From NCBI GenBank assembly GCA_016938735.1, contig JAFGUB010000003.1, positions 37,568 to 101,567 of the forward strand: a stretch of 64,000 bases of DNA, written 5' to 3'. Both the position numbers and the translations under genes were made by a program. Shown here piece after piece: positions 1-9,203 of this stretch; the first letter of the stretch is position 1, and each line of letters opens with the position of its first letter. The notes below the pieces were generated by a model, which did not search any database, was not told the DNA's origin, and saw nothing but the letters and a program-made list of their open reading frames with translations. The stretch comes from Campylobacterales bacterium (GTDB lineage: Bacteria > Campylobacterota > Campylobacteria > Campylobacterales > Sulfurimonadaceae).

Positions 1-493
1 CCGCTGGGGCACCACGGTGCTGGCGGGTGAAGAGATTTTGATGGACAACGTCTATGAGATGTGCGGCGTGACCTACCCCAACGTCTACACCTTCGAGCTT
101 AAGGGTGAGCATATCGCCAAGCTGCTTGAAGATATTGCGGACAACGTCTTTAACGACAATCCGCTCTATCGGCAAGGCGGCGATATGAGCCGCTTAGGTG
201 GCGTTAGCTATGATATAACCGTCAGCAATGCACCCGGTAAGCGGATCACCAACCTAATGGTCGGCGGCAGAGCGCTCGATCCAAAAAAGGTCTACATCGT
301 CTCCTCATGGGGCGGCAACCTGCAAAATGCGGGGGCCAACCTCCAAGAGAAGAAGATCCGTCCGGTCTACGACGTGGTGCGCGACTACATCAAGCGCAAA
401 AAGGTGGTCGATGTGAGCAATGAAAGCAATGTGCGCATTCTCGACTATGATTGCGGCTGCCCGAGTGTAGGCGCCAAAAGCTGCAAAGCATAA
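1..493 (+). CDS. soxB: SoxB C-terminal part (thiosulfohydrolase), 5' truncated by window edge
   Basis: The reading frame is open from base 2 to a TAA at 491-493, giving about 163 residues without a proper start. The residues RWGTTVLAGEEI, the tract LEDIADNVFNDNP and QGGDMSRLGG match the C-terminal 5'-nucleotidase-type domain of SoxB. SoxB is the periplasmic dimanganese enzyme that hydrolyses the terminal sulfone from SoxYZ-bound cysteine S-thiosulfonate in thiosulfate oxidation. The catalytic metal-binding N-terminal domain lies outside the window. Porin, metallohydrolase, thioredoxin, cytochrome and DsrE genes follow on the same strand, which fits the end of a sox cluster. The family call is firm; completeness of the gene cannot be judged. 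Confidence 0.9.
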   Translation, partial: RWGTTVLAGEEILMDNVYEMCGVTYPNVYTFELKGEHIAKLLEDIADNVFNDNPLYRQGGDMSRLGGVSYDITVSNAPGKRITNLMVGGRALDPKKVYIVSSWGGNLQNAGANLQEKKIRPVYDVVRDYIKRKKVVDVSNESNVRILDYDCGCPSVGAKSCKA

Positions 494-522
494 TTCAAAC
501 ACAACAAGGAGTGAATGTGACA

Positions 523-2025
523 ATGGTAAAAATCAGCGCCGTCGCGGCGCTCGTCTGTGCGCTGGGTGCGGTGGCACTGGCTGAAGAGGCCAAGCCAAAA
601 CGCAGCCTCAAAGGGAACATGAATGAGGTGTATAACACGCTTCCGGCTTCGGCTTCAAGCTTCACGGAGGCTTTTTCAAACGGGATGGTTTATGGCCGTT
701 TGCGTGCCAACTGGTTTCAGCGGGATACCAAAGAGGATACGGATGCAAACAACAAAGCTTTTGGTATCGGCGGTAGCCTGATCTATAAGACCGCTCCACT
801 CTACGGCGTAAGCGCCACGGCGGGTCTGTACTATGCCGATAGTCCGTTTGAGAGTTTGCGCCAAGATGCTGAAGAGGTCAATCAGGTCAAATCGGGCAAA
901 GATACCTTTAGCCGTTACGACGTCAAAAGCACCGGAAATTGGTCTATGGCCTCTTTAGCTCAGGCTTACGTGCAGTATCAAGCTTCCAAAACGACCATCA
1001 AAGCGGGTCGCCATTTTTTTGAAAGCGTACTAACGGCATCAAACGACACCAAAATGATTCCCAACGCGTTTGAAGGCTACAGCGTAGAGATCAAAGAGCT
1101 GCCAAAAACCACGATTCGCGGTGCCTATTTTTACAAGCAGAAGCTGCGTGACCATACGACATTTCATGATGTGCTTACCTTTAAAGCTGCAGACGGCGAG
1201 AGCTGGAACAACAACGACGACTCCGGCGCGCATCAGGGTCTGAGCTACAACAACCTCAAAGCGGCGGGCGAAGAGGTGGACAACACTTTGATGGTGTTTG
1301 ACATCAAAAACAACTCGATCGAAAATCTGAATCTGGCCCTTACCTACACCGCAGTACCTAATATCGTTAGTTCGCTTATCGGTGAAATCAACTACAAACT
1401 CCCGCTTTCCGGCGGCTGGTCGATTGCTCCGGGCGTACGCTATATGCAGCAGATGGACAACGGTGGCGGCGAAGTCGGCGGCGCGGCGCTAAACGGCAGT
1501 TTGGTCAAATGGACAGACGGCGCGGCGACCTATGCAGACAACAAAGGCTACGCCTCTCCCGATAGCCTGGATAGCAGCCTCTGGACGGCACGTTTGATGG
1601 TAGCCAAAGGACCGATGAAGCTTCAATACGGCTACTCTGCGGTTTCTGACGATGCGGATATCGTGGCTCCATGGCGCGGATTCCCCACCGGCGGCTACAC
1701 CCGTGCGATGGCACAGCTCAACTGGAGAGCCAACAACAAAACCCACATGGGTCAGTTGCAGTACGACTTCGGCAAAGCTAAAGTAGTAGACGGCCTCAGC
1801 CTCTTGGCGCGTTACGTGATTCAAGACTTCGATGAAGAGAAGCAAGCGGCAGGCGGACCGGCAGATATGACGGTCGTGCATGTAGACGTCATGCAGGTGA
1901 TCAAAGCGGTTCCGGGTCTGGACGTGAAGTTCCGCTTGGGTGTTGTTGATGCGGATGATCGTGAAAACGGTAAAAATGTAGATGGCTACAACGAATACCG
2001 TTTTGAAGCCAACTACCTGTTCTAA
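523..2025 (+). CDS. OprD-like outer-membrane porin
   Basis: About 500 residues with an N-terminal signal peptide (MVKISAVAALVCALGAVALA). Many alternating hydrophobic and polar strands follow, and the chain ends in FEANYLF, a terminal aromatic residue typical of outer-membrane beta-barrels. Strand-like repeats (VYGRLRANWF, GVRYMQQMD, LQYGYSAVSDDAD) and the length suit the OprD-type porins abundant in Campylobacterota. It starts 30 bases after soxB. An AAGGAG at 506-511 would serve either GTG 517 or ATG 523; I chose the ATG because it opens directly on the signal peptide. It probably lets small anions or sulfur substrates reach the periplasm, but the substrate is not known. Confidence 0.8.
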   Translation: MVKISAVAALVCALGAVALAEEAKPKRSLKGNMNEVYNTLPASASSFTEAFSNGMVYGRLRANWFQRDTKEDTDANNKAFGIGGSLIYKTAPLYGVSATAGLYYADSPFESLRQDAEEVNQVKSGKDTFSRYDVKSTGNWSMASLAQAYVQYQASKTTIKAGRHFFESVLTASNDTKMIPNAFEGYSVEIKELPKTTIRGAYFYKQKLRDHTTFHDVLTFKAADGESWNNNDDSGAHQGLSYNNLKAAGEEVDNTLMVFDIKNNSIENLNLALTYTAVPNIVSSLIGEINYKLPLSGGWSIAPGVRYMQQMDNGGGEVGGAALNGSLVKWTDGAATYADNKGYASPDSLDSSLWTARLMVAKGPMKLQYGYSAVSDDADIVAPWRGFPTGGYTRAMAQLNWRANNKTHMGQLQYDFGKAKVVDGLSLLARYVIQDFDEEKQAAGGPADMTVVHVDVMQVIKAVPGLDVKFRLGVVDADDRENGKNVDGYNEYRFEANYLF

Positions 2026-2047
2026 AACGTAAAAAAAGGGAAAGATC

Positions 2048-2953
2048 ATGAAACCACTTTGGGCCGTTGTGCTGACAGTATCCGCTCTTGGAGCCTTCGA
2101 GTGCGGGTTAAAACCCGTACATGTAAACGACAAGCGCTACTGTTTCTTTGGCGCGCCCGAAGTCATGAACACCCACAACAACGGCAATATGGTCAACACC
2201 TGTTTTGTCGATGCGGGGAAAAGCTACCTCGTTATAGACTCCGGTCCTACCTATCTGTATGCCAAAGAAGCACACATGCAGATGAATGCGCTCAAAGCCA
2301 TGAAGGTCTCGCACGTGATCAACACCCATGTGCATGATGACCACTGGCTGGGCAACGGTTATTTTCTCTCGCAAGGCGCACTCCTTGCGGGGCCGACTCC
2401 TTTTGAACAAGCTACACACTCTTCGCAGACTCCAAGAATGGCGCTGCGCATCTCCAAACAAGCCTACGAAGGAACAATGCCTACACCTCCTTTCAAGCTG
2501 ATCGCGCAGAGCGGTTCGTTACATGTAAACGATATGGAAGTCCGTATCGTCCATGTAGATCATAAAGCCCACACCAGCGGTGATCTTTTCATCTACATTC
2601 CCTCCATCAAAACGATTTTTGCGGGGGATCTGGTCTTCAACGACCGTTTACCCTCTTTACGTGACGGCGACATCAACGGCTGGATCGCCGCGCTGGAGCA
2701 GATTGCGGCGTACAAGGCAAACCATATTGTCGGCGGACACGGAACGCGCTTCGATGCGAAGGCCCATGAGTTTACCTACGGCTATCTCACGCGCCTACGC
2801 GACGAGGTACGCGCGGCGATAGAGGAGGGTGTAGCGATCGACGCGGCTTTAGAGCGCATTGTGATGAGCGAATATAAAAGTGCGGCGATGTATGACGTGA
2901 TGCACCGCGCCAACGTCGAAGCGGCCTATCGGATGCTGGAGTGGGAAGAGTGA
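2048..2953 (+). CDS. SoxH-like periplasmic metallo-beta-lactamase-fold hydrolase
   Basis: A 301-residue protein with a short signal peptide and the metallo-beta-lactamase metal motif NTHVHDDHW (HxHxDH). Later metal ligands are visible in VDHKAHTSGD, the Asp of FAGDLVF, and GGHGTRF. The set matches the SoxH / quinoprotein-relay zinc hydrolase group found in sox clusters, whose substrate is unknown. The TTACATGTAA palindrome at 2519-2528 is read in frame as Leu-His-Val (GSLHVND). A variant GTACATGTAA lies at 2117-2126. The stop overlaps the start of the next gene, so the two are translationally coupled. Confidence 0.8.
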   Translation: MKPLWAVVLTVSALGAFECGLKPVHVNDKRYCFFGAPEVMNTHNNGNMVNTCFVDAGKSYLVIDSGPTYLYAKEAHMQMNALKAMKVSHVINTHVHDDHWLGNGYFLSQGALLAGPTPFEQATHSSQTPRMALRISKQAYEGTMPTPPFKLIAQSGSLHVNDMEVRIVHVDHKAHTSGDLFIYIPSIKTIFAGDLVFNDRLPSLRDGDINGWIAALEQIAAYKANHIVGGHGTRFDAKAHEFTYGYLTRLRDEVRAAIEEGVAIDAALERIVMSEYKSAAMYDVMHRANVEAAYRMLEWEE

Positions 2954-3324
2954 AAACGATCCTTCTTTTGGCATTGGCTTTTAGCGCTTTTGCGCTGGAG
3001 TGGCGCAGCTACGACGCGGCGCTTGAAGAGGCTGCCAAGACGGGCAAGGTGATCATGATTGATGCGGTACGCACCGGCTGTCACTACTGCGACGACATGG
3101 AACGCGCCGTGTTTGACGATGCCAACATGAGCGCGTGGATCGAAGCGCGTTTTGTGCCGGTCAAGATCAACCTCAGCGAACGTGATATGCCGCTGGGGCT
3201 GCGCGTGCCGATGACGCCATCGTTTTTCTTTATCGGCAAAGGCGAAAAGCTGCTTAAAAAGATCCCCGGATCGTGGGGGATCGAGGATTTTAAATCGATG
3301 CTAGAGGGGGTCAAAGATGAGTAG
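2950..3324 (+). CDS. SoxW-like periplasmic thioredoxin
   Basis: A secreted protein of about 124 residues with a hydrophobic leader (VKTILLLALAFSAFA) and a redox motif CHYC in TGCHYCDDME, followed by the thioredoxin cis-proline region VPMTPSFFF. The GTG at 2950 overlaps the upstream TGA as GTGA, which favours this start over the GTG at 2941. SoxW-type thioredoxins keep SoxYZ or other Sox thiols reduced. Position between a SoxH-like hydrolase and a cytochrome c supports that role, which is inferred here. Confidence 0.8.
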   Translation: MKTILLLALAFSAFALEWRSYDAALEEAAKTGKVIMIDAVRTGCHYCDDMERAVFDDANMSAWIEARFVPVKINLSERDMPLGLRVPMTPSFFFIGKGEKLLKKIPGSWGIEDFKSMLEGVKDE

Positions 3325-3730
3325 ATGGCTTTGGGCGTTGTTTGCGCCTGTGATGCTCTTTGGCGATGGAGGCGCACTTTTTGAGAAGCACTGCACTTCG
3401 TGCCATGTGCGCCATGTGGACTTTACGACGCTCGCCAAAAACTTTATGGAGTCCAACAATACCTTGCTGAACCTCAAAGCCCCCGCGCTCAACCAGATCC
3501 GCTTTCGGGTGATGCAGCGCGTGGGCGATCCCGAAGGAGACGCCGAGTTTCACCGCATCGAGGTGACGGGCTTTATCAGCGATTATGTCCTCAACCCCGA
3601 TCGCGATAAGAGTGTCTGTATGCCTGAGGTGATGCGCTTTTTTGAGACGATGGAGTCGCTAAAAGGCAAGATCGGCGAAGAGGAGCTGCAAAGTATCGCC
3701 GAGTGGATCTATGAAGGAGCGGAACAATGA
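3317..3730 (+). CDS. Small periplasmic c-type cytochrome
   Basis: 137 residues with a signal peptide (MSRWLWALFAPVMLFGDG) and one haem c attachment motif, CTSCH, near residue 26. A methionine that could be the distal ligand lies in SVCMPEVM, and the C-terminal helix QSIAEWIYEG is typical of class I cytochromes. The start overlaps the end of the thioredoxin gene by 8 bases. It probably accepts electrons in the periplasm within the sulfur-oxidation cluster. Confidence 0.82.
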   Translation: MSRWLWALFAPVMLFGDGGALFEKHCTSCHVRHVDFTTLAKNFMESNNTLLNLKAPALNQIRFRVMQRVGDPEGDAEFHRIEVTGFISDYVLNPDRDKSVCMPEVMRFFETMESLKGKIGEEELQSIAEWIYEGAEQ

Positions 3731-4164
3731 GACGTTACATGTACGCGCTGCTGCTTTTTTGCAGTGTATTGCTGAGCGCCGATACCGTCTTTGCCGAACC
3801 CAAGCCCTCTATCTACAACCCCCGAAAGGTGGTCTTTTCGGTAACGCAAGAGGATGACTACACTATCGATCATGTGCTGAGTGTCGCCAACAACGTGCTG
3901 AAATTCTACGGCCCCGAAAACGTCGAGATGAAGATCGTCGCTTACGCCAAAGGGATTCGAACCCTGCTGGCCAAAGAGAAGGCCTTCGCCGTGCGCGTCG
4001 ATGCGCTGATGCAGTACGGCGTGACCTTTATCGCCTGCGGCAACACGATGCGCACAAAAAATATCAAAGAAGAAGAGCTTACACCGGGCAGCGAAGTGGT
4101 CACCGCCGGAGTGGTGGAGCTGCTAGAGCGGGTCCAAGAGGGCTATATTTATATCAAACCTTAA
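3727..4164 (+). CDS. Secreted DsrE-family protein
   Basis: 145 residues: signal peptide, then a DsrE/DsrF-like alpha/beta domain with KVVFSVTQEDD near the start and the cysteine-bearing segment FIACGNTMRTK. DsrE-family proteins carry or relay sulfane sulfur on a conserved cysteine; here one candidate cysteine is present. ATGA overlap with the cytochrome gene shows tight coupling. A one-base variant of the iterated palindrome (TTACATGTAC, 3735-3744) sits in the signal-peptide codons and contains a second in-frame ATG. Confidence 0.75.
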   Translation: MRRYMYALLLFCSVLLSADTVFAEPKPSIYNPRKVVFSVTQEDDYTIDHVLSVANNVLKFYGPENVEMKIVAYAKGIRTLLAKEKAFAVRVDALMQYGVTFIACGNTMRTKNIKEEELTPGSEVVTAGVVELLERVQEGYIYIKP

Positions 4165-4176
4165 AAGGAGAAACGG

Positions 4177-5106
4177 ATGAAGTTACATGTACTGTGGGCG
4201 CTGCTGTGCCTTGTGTTGGGATTCTCAAACGCGCAAGCCAAGGGAGGGGATCTCTATATTTTTGATGTGGACAACACCAAAGGTGCTTATACTCCTGAGC
4301 TGATCGAAAAGACGCTCGAAGCCAACGGCTTTTATATCTCCGCCAACAGCGAGATGAACAAGCCTTTCACGATTCAGTTCGGTCAGACCGATTACACCAT
4401 CTTCACGCTGATGACGGTGTTTGAGCTGGAGCTCAGCGAAGCGCTGGTGCGCAAACATGAGAAGTCCGGTGTCTTTGTACCGATGGGTCTTGGGATTTAT
4501 CAGCACAAAAACGAGAAGAGCTTACATGTAAGCATGCTCACCGCCGAAGCGATGGGCAAGATTATGGGGATTAACGATCCGATCCTCAAAAAGATCGAAA
4601 CCAAAACGATCGAGGTGATTAAAAAGATGCTTCCGGGTGCCACAATGCGCCAAAGCGAAGCCGCCGCCAAAGCTTCCGGGCCGCTGCTGAGCATCTTTGA
4701 AGCAGAGGTTGATGCGCAGGAGTGGCAGGGAAGTAAAGACGAGATTGCGATGATGGTCGAGGAGGGCTTCAAGCCCAAAGGCTTCGTGATGTCCAACTAC
4801 ACCGACTACAACTTTATGCTCACCAAGCAAGACACGGTCGAGAGTCCGTATGACTTTTACGACACCTACTCGATCTGCAAGCTCAAAGTGATCTACAACG
4901 TCGCCAAAACCCGTCCCGAAGCCGCCGCCTTCGCGCCGTGTACCTTCGTGTTTTACAAACTCAAAGGGAGCGACAAGATCGTGTTGGCCTTCCCCGGCGT
5001 CTATAACTGGATCGGCAGCGCCCACGTTACCGATGAGACGGCCCTAGAAGAGCTCAAAATCGCTCAGGATGATTTCGAAGCGATCATCCAAGCGGCGATC
5101 GAATAA
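4177..5106 (+). CDS. Periplasmic DUF302-like protein
   Basis: 309 residues with a signal peptide ending near NAQAKGG. Two similar halves can be seen. The first has FTIQFGQTDYTIFTLMTVFE and the second YSICKLKVIYNVAK and AAFAPCTFVFYKLKG, both resembling the DUF302 core (a lipid-A-sized alpha/beta fold of unknown function). TTACATGTAA at 4522-4531 is read as Leu-His-Val (KSLHVSML), and the variant TTACATGTAC at 4183-4192 encodes KLHVLW at the N-terminus. It is the last gene of the sox-linked operon, 12 bases after dsrE, and is followed by a hairpin. Confidence 0.65.
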   Translation: MKLHVLWALLCLVLGFSNAQAKGGDLYIFDVDNTKGAYTPELIEKTLEANGFYISANSEMNKPFTIQFGQTDYTIFTLMTVFELELSEALVRKHEKSGVFVPMGLGIYQHKNEKSLHVSMLTAEAMGKIMGINDPILKKIETKTIEVIKKMLPGATMRQSEAAAKASGPLLSIFEAEVDAQEWQGSKDEIAMMVEEGFKPKGFVMSNYTDYNFMLTKQDTVESPYDFYDTYSICKLKVIYNVAKTRPEAAAFAPCTFVFYKLKGSDKIVLAFPGVYNWIGSAHVTDETALEELKIAQDDFEAIIQAAIE

Positions 5107-5114
5107 CCCTCTCT

Positions 5115-5148
5115 TTTGGATACTGAAGCGTAACGCTTTGTATCCAAA
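5115..5148 (+). terminator. Long hairpin ending the sox-linked operon
   Basis: TTTGGATAC (5115-5123) pairs with GTATCCAAA (5140-5148). An inner AAGCG/CGCTT stem lies inside it, giving about 14 base pairs close to the stop at 5106. No clear T-run follows, so termination is inferred from stem strength and position. Confidence 0.55.
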
Positions 5149-5185
5149 CTCTATCCATCTCAGAACTTTTTCACTTTTAAGACCC

Positions 5186-5212
5186 TACAATAACCCACTT
5201 TCCCAAAAGGAG
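5186..5212 (+). promoter_or_regulatory. -10 box and ribosome-binding site of the chemoreceptor gene
   Basis: TACAAT at 5186-5191 matches a sigma-70 -10 box. AAAGGAG at 5206-5212 lies 5 bases before the ATG at 5218. No convincing -35 box is seen, which is usual in this phylum. Confidence 0.5.
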
Positions 5213-5217
5213 TTTTT

Positions 5218-7191
5218 ATGGCCGTTTTAGGCATCCGAAAACGTATTTTGTTATCGGTATTTTCAGTGGGTTTGGTGTCGCTGATCGTGGCGGGTGTTTA
5301 TGCCTATACGACCCAGCAAGATATTTATGAACAAGCGATCGATATTTCTAAAGAGCGACTCAAAACGACGGTCCAGCAGCGGTTCAAAAACAAAGAGGAG
5401 ATCGGGCTGACCAACGTGCTCGGCTTTGCCTCCAACAGTGTGCTCTCTGAAGCATTGATCCAAAACGACCGCAACGCCGCGTTTGACGAGCTCTCCAAGA
5501 TCGGTGCCTTCTATCAGGCCAACTCCAACTTCAAAGGGATTCAGGTTCATCTACACGACGCGGAGGGGCGCTCCTTCGTGCGCAGTTGGAACGCCAAAAA
5601 GTTCGGCGACGACCTGAGCGCCCGCAAAGCGATTGCGCAGATGCGCCAAGAACGCAAAGCGGTGGTGGTGCATGAGCTGGGCGCGATCGGTTTTATGATC
5701 CGTGCCATCGCCCCTATCGCGCATGAGGGCACGTATCTGGGCAGCGTCGAGTTTTTGCAAGGGGTCGGCAGTGTGAGCCGGGATTTCAAAAACGAGGGTC
5801 GCCGCTTTATTTTGTTGCTTAAAAAAGAGCTCGGCGGGCGCAGCGCGAAGCTGGCCAAAAATACGGCCATCGGCGATTATGTGCTGGCCAACGACAAGTG
5901 GTTTGACGAATCGAGCGTTGCCTATGCCCGAAGCGTCGATATCAAGACGCTGCTCCAGCAGGGCTATTACGTCGATCAGAACTACTTCACGACCGTGATG
6001 AACGCCGAGGATGTCAACGGCGAGGTGATGGGGTACTACCTTGTGGCTGAACCGCTTTCGCACTTCGAGGCGACCATCGATTCGGTTATGAAGGTGGCCT
6101 ACTCCTATATCGGGTTGATTGTTTTGATCGTTTTGCTGATGATGCTTTTGATCTCGGTCGCCGCCAGCAGCGCGATGGCACCGCTACTCAAGATGATCGC
6201 CCTCTCCAAAGAGCTCGCTTCGGGACATGGGGATCTGACCAGACGGATGGAACTTTCGGGTGGCGGGGCAGATCAAAAGGTTGAAGCGCTGGATGAAGTA
6301 GGGCAGGCGAGCTACTACATCAACGGCTTTTTGGAGCAGATGCAGCAGCTGGTGGGCAAAATGAAGCGCAGTGTCAAAGAGGATCTGAGTTTTGTCGAGC
6401 GCTTCAATGAGGCGACGGCTAAGGTGACCAAGCGGGCCGAGCAAGAGTCGGCACTGACTACCGAGGCCAACGGTGAGTGGAGTCGCTCGCAGCGCAAACT
6501 TGAGACAATGTCTCAGGAGTTTATCCGTATGCGCGATGAGATTGACAGTGCCTCGGAGAGTCTTGAAAGTGCGACGCACCACATCGAATCGATGGTCTCC
6601 TCCATTGCGGACAACAGCCACCATCAGTTAGAACTCGCCCACAAGCTCGAGCGGCTCAGCAGTGATGCGGAGAATGCCAAGCAGGTGCTCACCATCATCT
6701 CCGATATTGCCGATCAGACCAATCTGCTCGCGCTCAACGCCGCCATCGAAGCGGCGCGCGCCGGAGAGCATGGGCGCGGCTTTGCGGTGGTGGCCGATGA
6801 GGTGCGCAAACTCGCAGAGCGCACCCAAAGCAGCCTCAACGACATCAACGTCACCATTAACGTCATCGTACAGGCCATCAACGACGTCAGCGATCAGATG
6901 AATCAGGGATCACACGCCACCGAGCAGCTCGCGGCCTCCTCCGAGACCGTCAAAGAGCACATTCGATCCACCAACGATCTGATGCATAAGGTACACACCT
7001 TTAGTGATGAATCGACCTCTACGGTGCAAGCGATACTCTCCGACGCGCAAAAAATGCTCTCAAAAATGGGTCAAATCGACACCCTCTCCAAAGAGAACGT
7101 GGCCAGTATCGACGAACTCAAAACGATGGTGGGTGCATTGACTCAAAAGATGAAAGCGCTGGATGCGCAGGTGGGAAGTTTTAAAACCTGA
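5218..7191 (+). CDS. Methyl-accepting chemotaxis protein with double-Cache sensor
   Basis: 657 residues. A first membrane segment (about 10-30) is followed by a periplasmic ligand-binding region to about 290 with the dCache_3-like tract [15 protein letters not shown] second membrane segment (about 295-320), a HAMP region, and a long coiled-coil signalling domain follow. The conserved hairpin tip is present ([19 protein letters not shown] and [16 protein letters not shown]). It should cluster at the pole and control CheA. No C-terminal receptor-modification pentapeptide is seen. The ligand is unknown; the dCache fold usually binds small organic molecules. The gene stands alone, convergent with the HD-GYP gene 6 bases away. 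Confidence 0.92.
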   Translation: MAVLGIRKRILLSVFSVGLVSLIVAGVYAYTTQQDIYEQAIDISKERLKTTVQQRFKNKEEIGLTNVLGFASNSVLSEALIQNDRNAAFDELSKIGAFYQANSNFKGIQVHLHDAEGRSFVRSWNAKKFGDDLSARKAIAQMRQERKAVVVHELGAIGFMIRAIAPIAHEGTYLGSVEFLQGVGSVSRDFKNEGRRFILLLKKELGGRSAKLAKNTAIGDYVLANDKWFDESSVAYARSVDIKTLLQQGYYVDQNYFTTVMNAEDVNGEVMGYYLVAEPLSHFEATIDSVMKVAYSYIGLIVLIVLLMMLLISVAASSAMAPLLKMIALSKELASGHGDLTRRMELSGGGADQKVEALDEVGQASYYINGFLEQMQQLVGKMKRSVKEDLSFVERFNEATAKVTKRAEQESALTTEANGEWSRSQRKLETMSQEFIRMRDEIDSASESLESATHHIESMVSSIADNSHHQLELAHKLERLSSDAENAKQVLTIISDIADQTNLLALNAAIEAARAGEHGRGFAVVADEVRKLAERTQSSLNDINVTINVIVQAINDVSDQMNQGSHATEQLAASSETVKEHIRSTNDLMHKVHTFSDESTSTVQAILSDAQKMLSKMGQIDTLSKENVASIDELKTMVGALTQKMKALDAQVGSFKT

Positions 7192-7197
7192 GAGGGC

Positions 7198-8283
7198 TTA
7201 GAGTAGATAGCCGATGGCGTGGTCGATATTGGTGGGGATTTTGGCGGCATCGAGCAGCACTTTACAGTAGGGCTGTATGCCGTGAGGCAGCTCGAAGCGG
7301 CCGATGGTCTCCTTGATATGGGCGTAGGTTCCTTTAGCGTTGCATCCGATGCAAAAGAGATAGAAGCGGTCGGCATAACCGCGGTAGAGATAGAGTCGAT
7401 GGGGCAGCGGCGATTCAAAGTCGTTGCCGCACTGCAGCGCAATACGCAGCTGTTCGGCGGTTGCCATGAGCAGCGTGTCGCCGGCTTCGAGTCCGTGATC
7501 GCGGTTGAAGTGGCTGAAGCGCTTGAGGTTGATTTCGATGAGCACTCCGCTCTCACGGCGGTTGGCGCTTTGGCGGAGATGGTTGAGTAGGGCGTTTTTA
7601 TTGAGCAGATCGGTGAGCGGATCTTTGAAATGAAATGAGTTGCGTTTGGCTTCGAGTTCGGGGTAGGCAAATTGGCTGAGGTGGGTTTGATCGAAGATCC
7701 CCAGCTCTTGGATATGGGCGCGAAACAGGGCGTAAAGATGGGGATCGTACTTGCCCCTTTCGATCTCTTGATCCATAATCGCGATGGATTGCTCCATACT
7801 CATCGCAGAGCGGTAGATACGGCGGGTCGTAAGGGCGTCAAACGTATCGGCGATGGTGATGATGCGGGCCATTAAAGGTATCTCTTCGCCGATCAAGCCA
7901 TCAGGGTACCCGCTGCCGTCATAGTGCTCGTGGTGGTGGCGTACCGCTGGGAGGAGGTCGTTGAGGCCGCCCAGTTTTTCGATGATTTTGGCCGATAGCG
8001 TGCTGTGCAGTTTGATCAGGTCATATTCGTTTGCACTCAGTCGTCCCGATTTGAGCAAAATATCGTCGGGAATCCCCACTTTGCCCAGGTCATGTACCAT
8101 CCCCGCACGATAGGTCTGCGCAATGAACGGTTCATGCATTCCCATCCATGCCGCAAGATGACCGCCATAGCAGGCAACGCGGCGTGAATGCCCCTGGGTG
8201 TAGGCGTCGCGCACCTCGATAGCGAAGATCAGGGCTTCGATCTTTTCAAGATCGTTATTGGACCATACTGATTGGCACTGCAT
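7198..8283 (-). CDS. HD-GYP phosphodiesterase with degenerate GGDEF-like C-terminus
   Basis: 361 residues. The HD-GYP domain occupies about 1-190 with MVHDLGKVGIPD and HHEHYDGSGYP, and should hydrolyse c-di-GMP. Residues 215-360 begin like a GGDEF domain (DPLTDLLNKNALLNHL), but the signature is replaced by YADRF, so cyclase activity is not expected. No membrane segment is present. The ATG overlaps the stop of the upstream cyclase gene (TAATG), so a synthase and a hydrolase of the same messenger are co-translated. Confidence 0.85.
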   Translation of the reverse strand: MQCQSVWSNNDLEKIEALIFAIEVRDAYTQGHSRRVACYGGHLAAWMGMHEPFIAQTYRAGMVHDLGKVGIPDDILLKSGRLSANEYDLIKLHSTLSAKIIEKLGGLNDLLPAVRHHHEHYDGSGYPDGLIGEEIPLMARIITIADTFDALTTRRIYRSAMSMEQSIAIMDQEIERGKYDPHLYALFRAHIQELGIFDQTHLSQFAYPELEAKRNSFHFKDPLTDLLNKNALLNHLRQSANRRESGVLIEINLKRFSHFNRDHGLEAGDTLLMATAEQLRIALQCGNDFESPLPHRLYLYRGYADRFYLFCIGCNAKGTYAHIKETIGRFELPHGIQPYCKVLLDAAKIPTNIDHAIGYLL

Positions 8284-9065
8284 TATAAAGTGACCTCCCC
8301 GCGTTTGTGTCGGTACATCGCTTCGTCTGCTCTGGAGAGAACCTCTTCGAGCGTGGTGCGCTCGTCAAAAGCCACGACACCGTAGGAGAAGCTCACTTTA
8401 AAGAGTTGGGACTCGATTTTCATGGAGGTTTTGGCATAGCGCTCCGCGATCGATTCGATCCGTTTGCGTGCTTGAGAGACGTGATGCACATTGGCAAAAA
8501 GCACAATAAATTCATCACCTCCGTAGCGTACCACCGCCCCTCCGCTCTGTTTAAGCGCATGGCTTACATGTATCAGTACCCTGTCGCCGACAAGATGGCC
8601 AAAGGCGTCATTGATTGCCTTGAATCGATTGAGATCGACAAAGGCGATGACGCCGCTGTGCTTAAAGGTGCTGTGATCCTCTTGCAGATAGTTTGCCTCA
8701 AACCACTTTCGGTTGTAGCTTTTGGTGAGCGTGTCTTCATAGACGGCTTGTCGTAGTGATTCAAGCTCTTGGCGCAATGCCTTGGTCTCTTCGATGACCT
8801 GCACAAATGCCTGCTTGTCATCGATCTGCATAGCGTTTAGAGCATGTTGGGCGCAGTCTGAGAGGGCCAGAACATAGGCCACCATGCGCTCGTCTAGCAG
8901 CTCTGCCGAGAGCAGATCAGAGGGGTCGAGCGGTACATTCAGGCTTTTGGCCTCTTGGGCGTAGAGCTTGGCGTAGTGCGCCGGATAAACGATGCTCAGT
9001 TGTTCTATCTGCGCTTTGATCGCTTGGGTGATGGTGGTGTGGTGTTGATTGGATGGTCGATCCAT
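8283..9065 (-). CDS. Soluble diguanylate cyclase (GGDEF)
   Basis: 260 residues. An all-helical N-terminal region (1-110) of unknown function is followed by a GGDEF domain starting at EDTLTKSYNRKWF, with an intact active site RYGGDEFIVLF and the supporting motif FVDLNRFKAINDAFGH. It should make c-di-GMP from two GTP. No RxxD inhibitory site is obvious. It is the first gene of a two-gene unit with the HD-GYP protein. A TTACATGTAT palindrome variant lies at 8564-8573. Confidence 0.88.
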   Translation of the reverse strand: MDRPSNQHHTTITQAIKAQIEQLSIVYPAHYAKLYAQEAKSLNVPLDPSDLLSAELLDERMVAYVLALSDCAQHALNAMQIDDKQAFVQVIEETKALRQELESLRQAVYEDTLTKSYNRKWFEANYLQEDHSTFKHSGVIAFVDLNRFKAINDAFGHLVGDRVLIHVSHALKQSGGAVVRYGGDEFIVLFANVHHVSQARKRIESIAERYAKTSMKIESQLFKVSFSYGVVAFDERTTLEEVLSRADEAMYRHKRGEVTL

Positions 9066-9120
9066 GCTAGGTTTCCTGACAGGCTCAATCTTTCAGAACG
9101 AAGCATAGAGTATTAGTGTT

Positions 9121-9136
9121 GGATCAGTGTTGATCC
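9121..9136. repeat. Short inverted repeat upstream of the diguanylate cyclase
   Basis: GGATCA pairs with TGATCC across GTGT. It lies about 55 bases upstream of the cyclase start in the 9066-9202 gap, so it may be an operator or part of the leader. Weak evidence. Confidence 0.3.
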
Positions 9137-9167
9137 TCTCTCCAACATAGCCCTGATCAGAAATCAT

Positions 9168-9203
9168 AGATAGATCATACGTTGCGCCGCCGATGATCTA
9201 TCT
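9168..9203 (-). terminator. Hairpin after the Sia-like operon
   Basis: AGATAGATCAT (9168-9178) and ATGATCTATCT (9193-9203) form an 11-bp perfect stem with a 14-base GC-rich loop. It begins at the stop codon of the HD-GYP gene, reading on the minus strand. No strong T-run follows. It is the probable end of the siaA-like transcript. Confidence 0.5.

Noticed and set aside
1489..2133. Long antisense frames over the porin and many other genes (for example 6184-6624, 11415-12431, 35769-36779)
   Set aside because: They mirror strong genes on the other strand, have low-complexity or odd composition, and lack RBS and family motifs.
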